Assembly: GCA_903828035.1 (NCBI GenBank)
Contig: CAIKKV010000451.1
Coordinates: 1-6,024 of the forward strand
Direction of reading: 5' to 3'
From: an uncultured bacterium
GTDB lineage: Bacteria > Verrucomicrobiota > Kiritimatiellia > CAIKKV01
Length of the DNA: 6,024 bases
Shown piece by piece: positions 4,466 to 6,024 of this stretch (its first letter is position 1; each line of letters starts with the position of its first letter). Below the pieces are notes generated by a model. That model was not told where the DNA came from. It saw only the letters and a list, made by a program, of their open reading frames with translations, and searched no databases. The position numbers were made by a program, and so were the translations under genes.

Positions 4466-6024
4466 GAGGCCTCGGGGAATCCGTCAATCCCGGGAAGCCC
4501 TCGCTTCTCAATCCGGGATGGCTCGCCGGCCTGCTCGCGGTGGTCCTCCTGGCCGCCCTGATGCCCAGCGGCGAGAGCCTGTGGATCGACGAAACGAGCA
4601 CCGTCCGATTCGCCGGGCAAGCCACGCTGTCCGATCTTGCGGGCCTGTTCCGCGCGGAACGGGGCTCTGAAGTCCAAATGCCGCTGGGGATGCTGGCCTT
4701 CTGGGGGTGGCAGAAACTGGCCGGCTCCTCCGAATGGGCCCTGCGGGCCCTCAACATCGGATGGACGCTTCTCGCCGCCTGGGCCCTCTTCCTCACCGGA
4801 AAACGGCTTCGCCTGCCGCTGCTCCCGCTCTGGTTCATCGTCCAGCCGTTTCTCTGGTTTTACGCCAACGAGGCGCGGCCCTACGTCATGCAGATCGCCG
4901 GCTCCGCCTGGCTCCTGTATGGCATGATCACCGCCGTCCAGACCCGCGCCTCCGGGTCTTCCTGGGCGGCCTCCTTTTTGCTCGGCGCGCTGCTGCTGGC
5001 GGGGGCCTCGCTGCTCGGGGCCGTGCCGCTCTTTTCCGCGATCGTCCTCACGGGCGGCGGCCTGCTCCTCCTCCGCGCGAGGCCCTCGCGAAGCGCCCTC
5101 CTCATCCTCGGCCTCGGCGTCCTGCTCCTGGCCCCCCTGGGGCTCTACTACCTGCACACGCTCAAGCAGGGCGCCGGAGGGTCTAAAATCTGGACGGTGG
5201 GCGGCGTCAATGCGGCCTTCGCGGGTTACGAGCTGACCGGCTTCAGCGGGCTCGGCCCGGGCCGGCTGGAAATCCGGGAGGTAGCCCGGTCCGGAACGGC
5301 GGCCCTGCTGGGCGTCCTGAAGCCCTTCGGCCCCGGACTCGCCGCGCTGGCCTTTCTTTATGCCGTTCTCGGGGTACGCCTGAAAAACGTCTTCCCGCCC
5401 GCCCGGTCGCCGGCCATCGCCCTGACGCTCCTGCACGCCGGCCTGACCGTCGCGCTGCTGGCCGGCGCCGCGCTCCTGGTGAAGTTCCCCTTTTGGGGAA
5501 GGCACCTCGCCCCGGCGCTGCCCTGCGTGGCGGTCCTGGCCGCCTGGTGCGCCGACCGGTTTGTCCGCGATTATTCCGGCTCCCCCCTGGCCCGGCTGGT
5601 CCCGGCCCTGCTCGTCGCCCTCCTGCTGGCCTCGTCCCTCAGCCTGCGCTTCTCCGAGCGGCACCGGAAGGACGATTACCGGCAGGCCGTCCGGCTGGCC
5701 AATGACGCCCTCCGGGCGGGCCTCCAAATCGGCTGGGCCGCCGACGAGGTGACGGCCCGCTACTACCAGGCGCCGTTCGACGCCCCGCGCGGCCCGGGCC
5801 GCCTCTATGCCCTCCATGCCGCGCAGCCCGGCTTGTTCGAAGCCGACCTCGCCGGCCCCGCCCCCGACCTCGTGATTCTTTCCAAACACGACCTGTTCGA
5901 TCCCCAGGGTCGGCTCGGAGCCTGGCTGCGCGACCACCGGTATGAACCCCACGCCCGCTTGCACGGCTTTGTGGTCTGGGCCAAACCGACGCAGCCGCCC
6001 CAATGTCCCCCCCCCCCCCCCCCC
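4462..6024 (+). CDS. GT39/ArnT-PMT-like (GT-C) membrane glycosyltransferase, 3' end not reached
   Basis: This multi-spanning membrane protein is open for 521 codons to the window end without a stop. GT-C enzymes take a sugar from a polyprenyl-phosphate carrier and attach it to a glycan, lipid or protein at the outer face of the membrane. The first helix (about 18-34) is followed by the loop WIDETSTVRFA (41-51) with the Asp43-Glu44 pair typical of the catalytic loop. Next come MPLGMLAFWGW (73-83), ALRALNI (93-99) and NEARPYVMQ (136-144), a hallmark of GT39-like proteins. About 11-12 hydrophobic segments extend to 393, including GRHLAPALPCVAVLAAWC (346-363). A soluble tail with DDYRQAVRLAND (404-415) and LVILSKHDLFD (470-480) finishes the fold. 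The natural C-terminus is probably close after VVWAKP (504-509). The last six Pro codons come from a C run that looks artificial. The start overlaps the previous stop as ATGA. Acceptor and sugar are unknown. Confidence 0.85.
   Translation, partial: MRGLGESVNPGKPSLLNPGWLAGLLAVVLLAALMPSGESLWIDETSTVRFAGQATLSDLAGLFRAERGSEVQMPLGMLAFWGWQKLAGSSEWALRALNIGWTLLAAWALFLTGKRLRLPLLPLWFIVQPFLWFYANEARPYVMQIAGSAWLLYGMITAVQTRASGSSWAASFLLGALLLAGASLLGAVPLFSAIVLTGGGLLLLRARPSRSALLILGLGVLLLAPLGLYYLHTLKQGAGGSKIWTVGGVNAAFAGYELTGFSGLGPGRLEIREVARSGTAALLGVLKPFGPGLAALAFLYAVLGVRLKNVFPPARSPAIALTLLHAGLTVALLAGAALLVKFPFWGRHLAPALPCVAVLAAWCADRFVRDYSGSPLARLVPALLVALLLASSLSLRFSERHRKDDYRQAVRLANDALRAGLQIGWAADEVTARYYQAPFDAPRGPGRLYALHAAQPGLFEADLAGPAPDLVILSKHDLFDPQGRLGAWLRDHRYEPHARLHGFVVWAKPTQPPQCPPPPPP
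6007..6024. repeat. 18-base poly-C run at the window end, probable assembly artefact
   Basis: The sequence ends in 18 uninterrupted C residues directly after a normal coding stretch. No other homopolymer of comparable length was seen in the window. A G or C run exactly at a contig end is typical of poly-G artefacts of two-colour sequencing or of padding, so these bases, and the proline codons they imply, should not be trusted. Confidence 0.75.

Noticed and set aside
4429..6003. 524-codon open frame on the minus strand opposite the GT-C gene
   Set aside because: Its product is a repetitive mixture of Gly, Glu, Gln, Arg and Pro without recognisable motifs or membrane segments. It is the antisense shadow of a GC-rich gene whose + strand frame has clear GT39-type motifs.

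Overview
The window is one densely packed, GC-rich (roughly two thirds G+C by eye) operon segment read entirely on the + strand. It is cut at both ends by the window. It holds seven co-directional genes for surface glycan or glycolipid assembly: the 3' part of an alpha-1,2-fucosyltransferase-like GT11 enzyme (2-691), a GT4 glycosyltransferase (688-1851), a TagD-like cytidylyltransferase (1848-2312), a short-chain dehydrogenase/reductase (2284-2910), a GT2 glycosyltransferase (2907-3752, GTG start), a CDP-alcohol phosphatidyltransferase (3782-4465) and a multi-membrane-spanning GT39/GT-C type glycosyltransferase (4462 to the window end, no stop reached).

Four of the six junctions are 4-base ATGA or GTGA overlaps, one is a 29-base overlap, and only one real gap exists (29 bases, 3753-3781). 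No promoter, terminator, tRNA, rRNA, CRISPR, insertion sequence or attachment site was seen. The genes are almost certainly co-transcribed from a promoter upstream of the window and translationally coupled.

Functionally the set divides in two. GT11, GT4, GT2 and GT-C enzymes supply sugar transfers to a fucose- (or related sugar-) containing glycan: three look cytoplasmic, and the GT-C protein would use a polyprenyl-phosphate sugar at the outer face of the membrane. The cytidylyltransferase, the reductase and the CDP-alcohol phosphatidyltransferase together look like a short pathway: reduce a carbonyl precursor to an alcohol, activate its phosphate as a CDP-alcohol, then transfer the phospho-alcohol to a membrane acceptor, or the reverse with a CDP-lipid. 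That pathway is inferred from gene order and families and is the most interesting content. The cytidylyltransferase also deviates from the classical family at two signature motifs (HSNH instead of HxGH, and Tyr in place of the Arg of RTEGIST), so its substrate may not be glycerol 3-phosphate.

The organism is probably a bacterium with high-GC DNA and an elaborate envelope glycan. I cannot place it by sequence alone; a Gram-negative lineage such as the PVC group is only a guess. The last 18 bases are a pure C run that looks like a contig-end sequencing or assembly artefact rather than genomic DNA.
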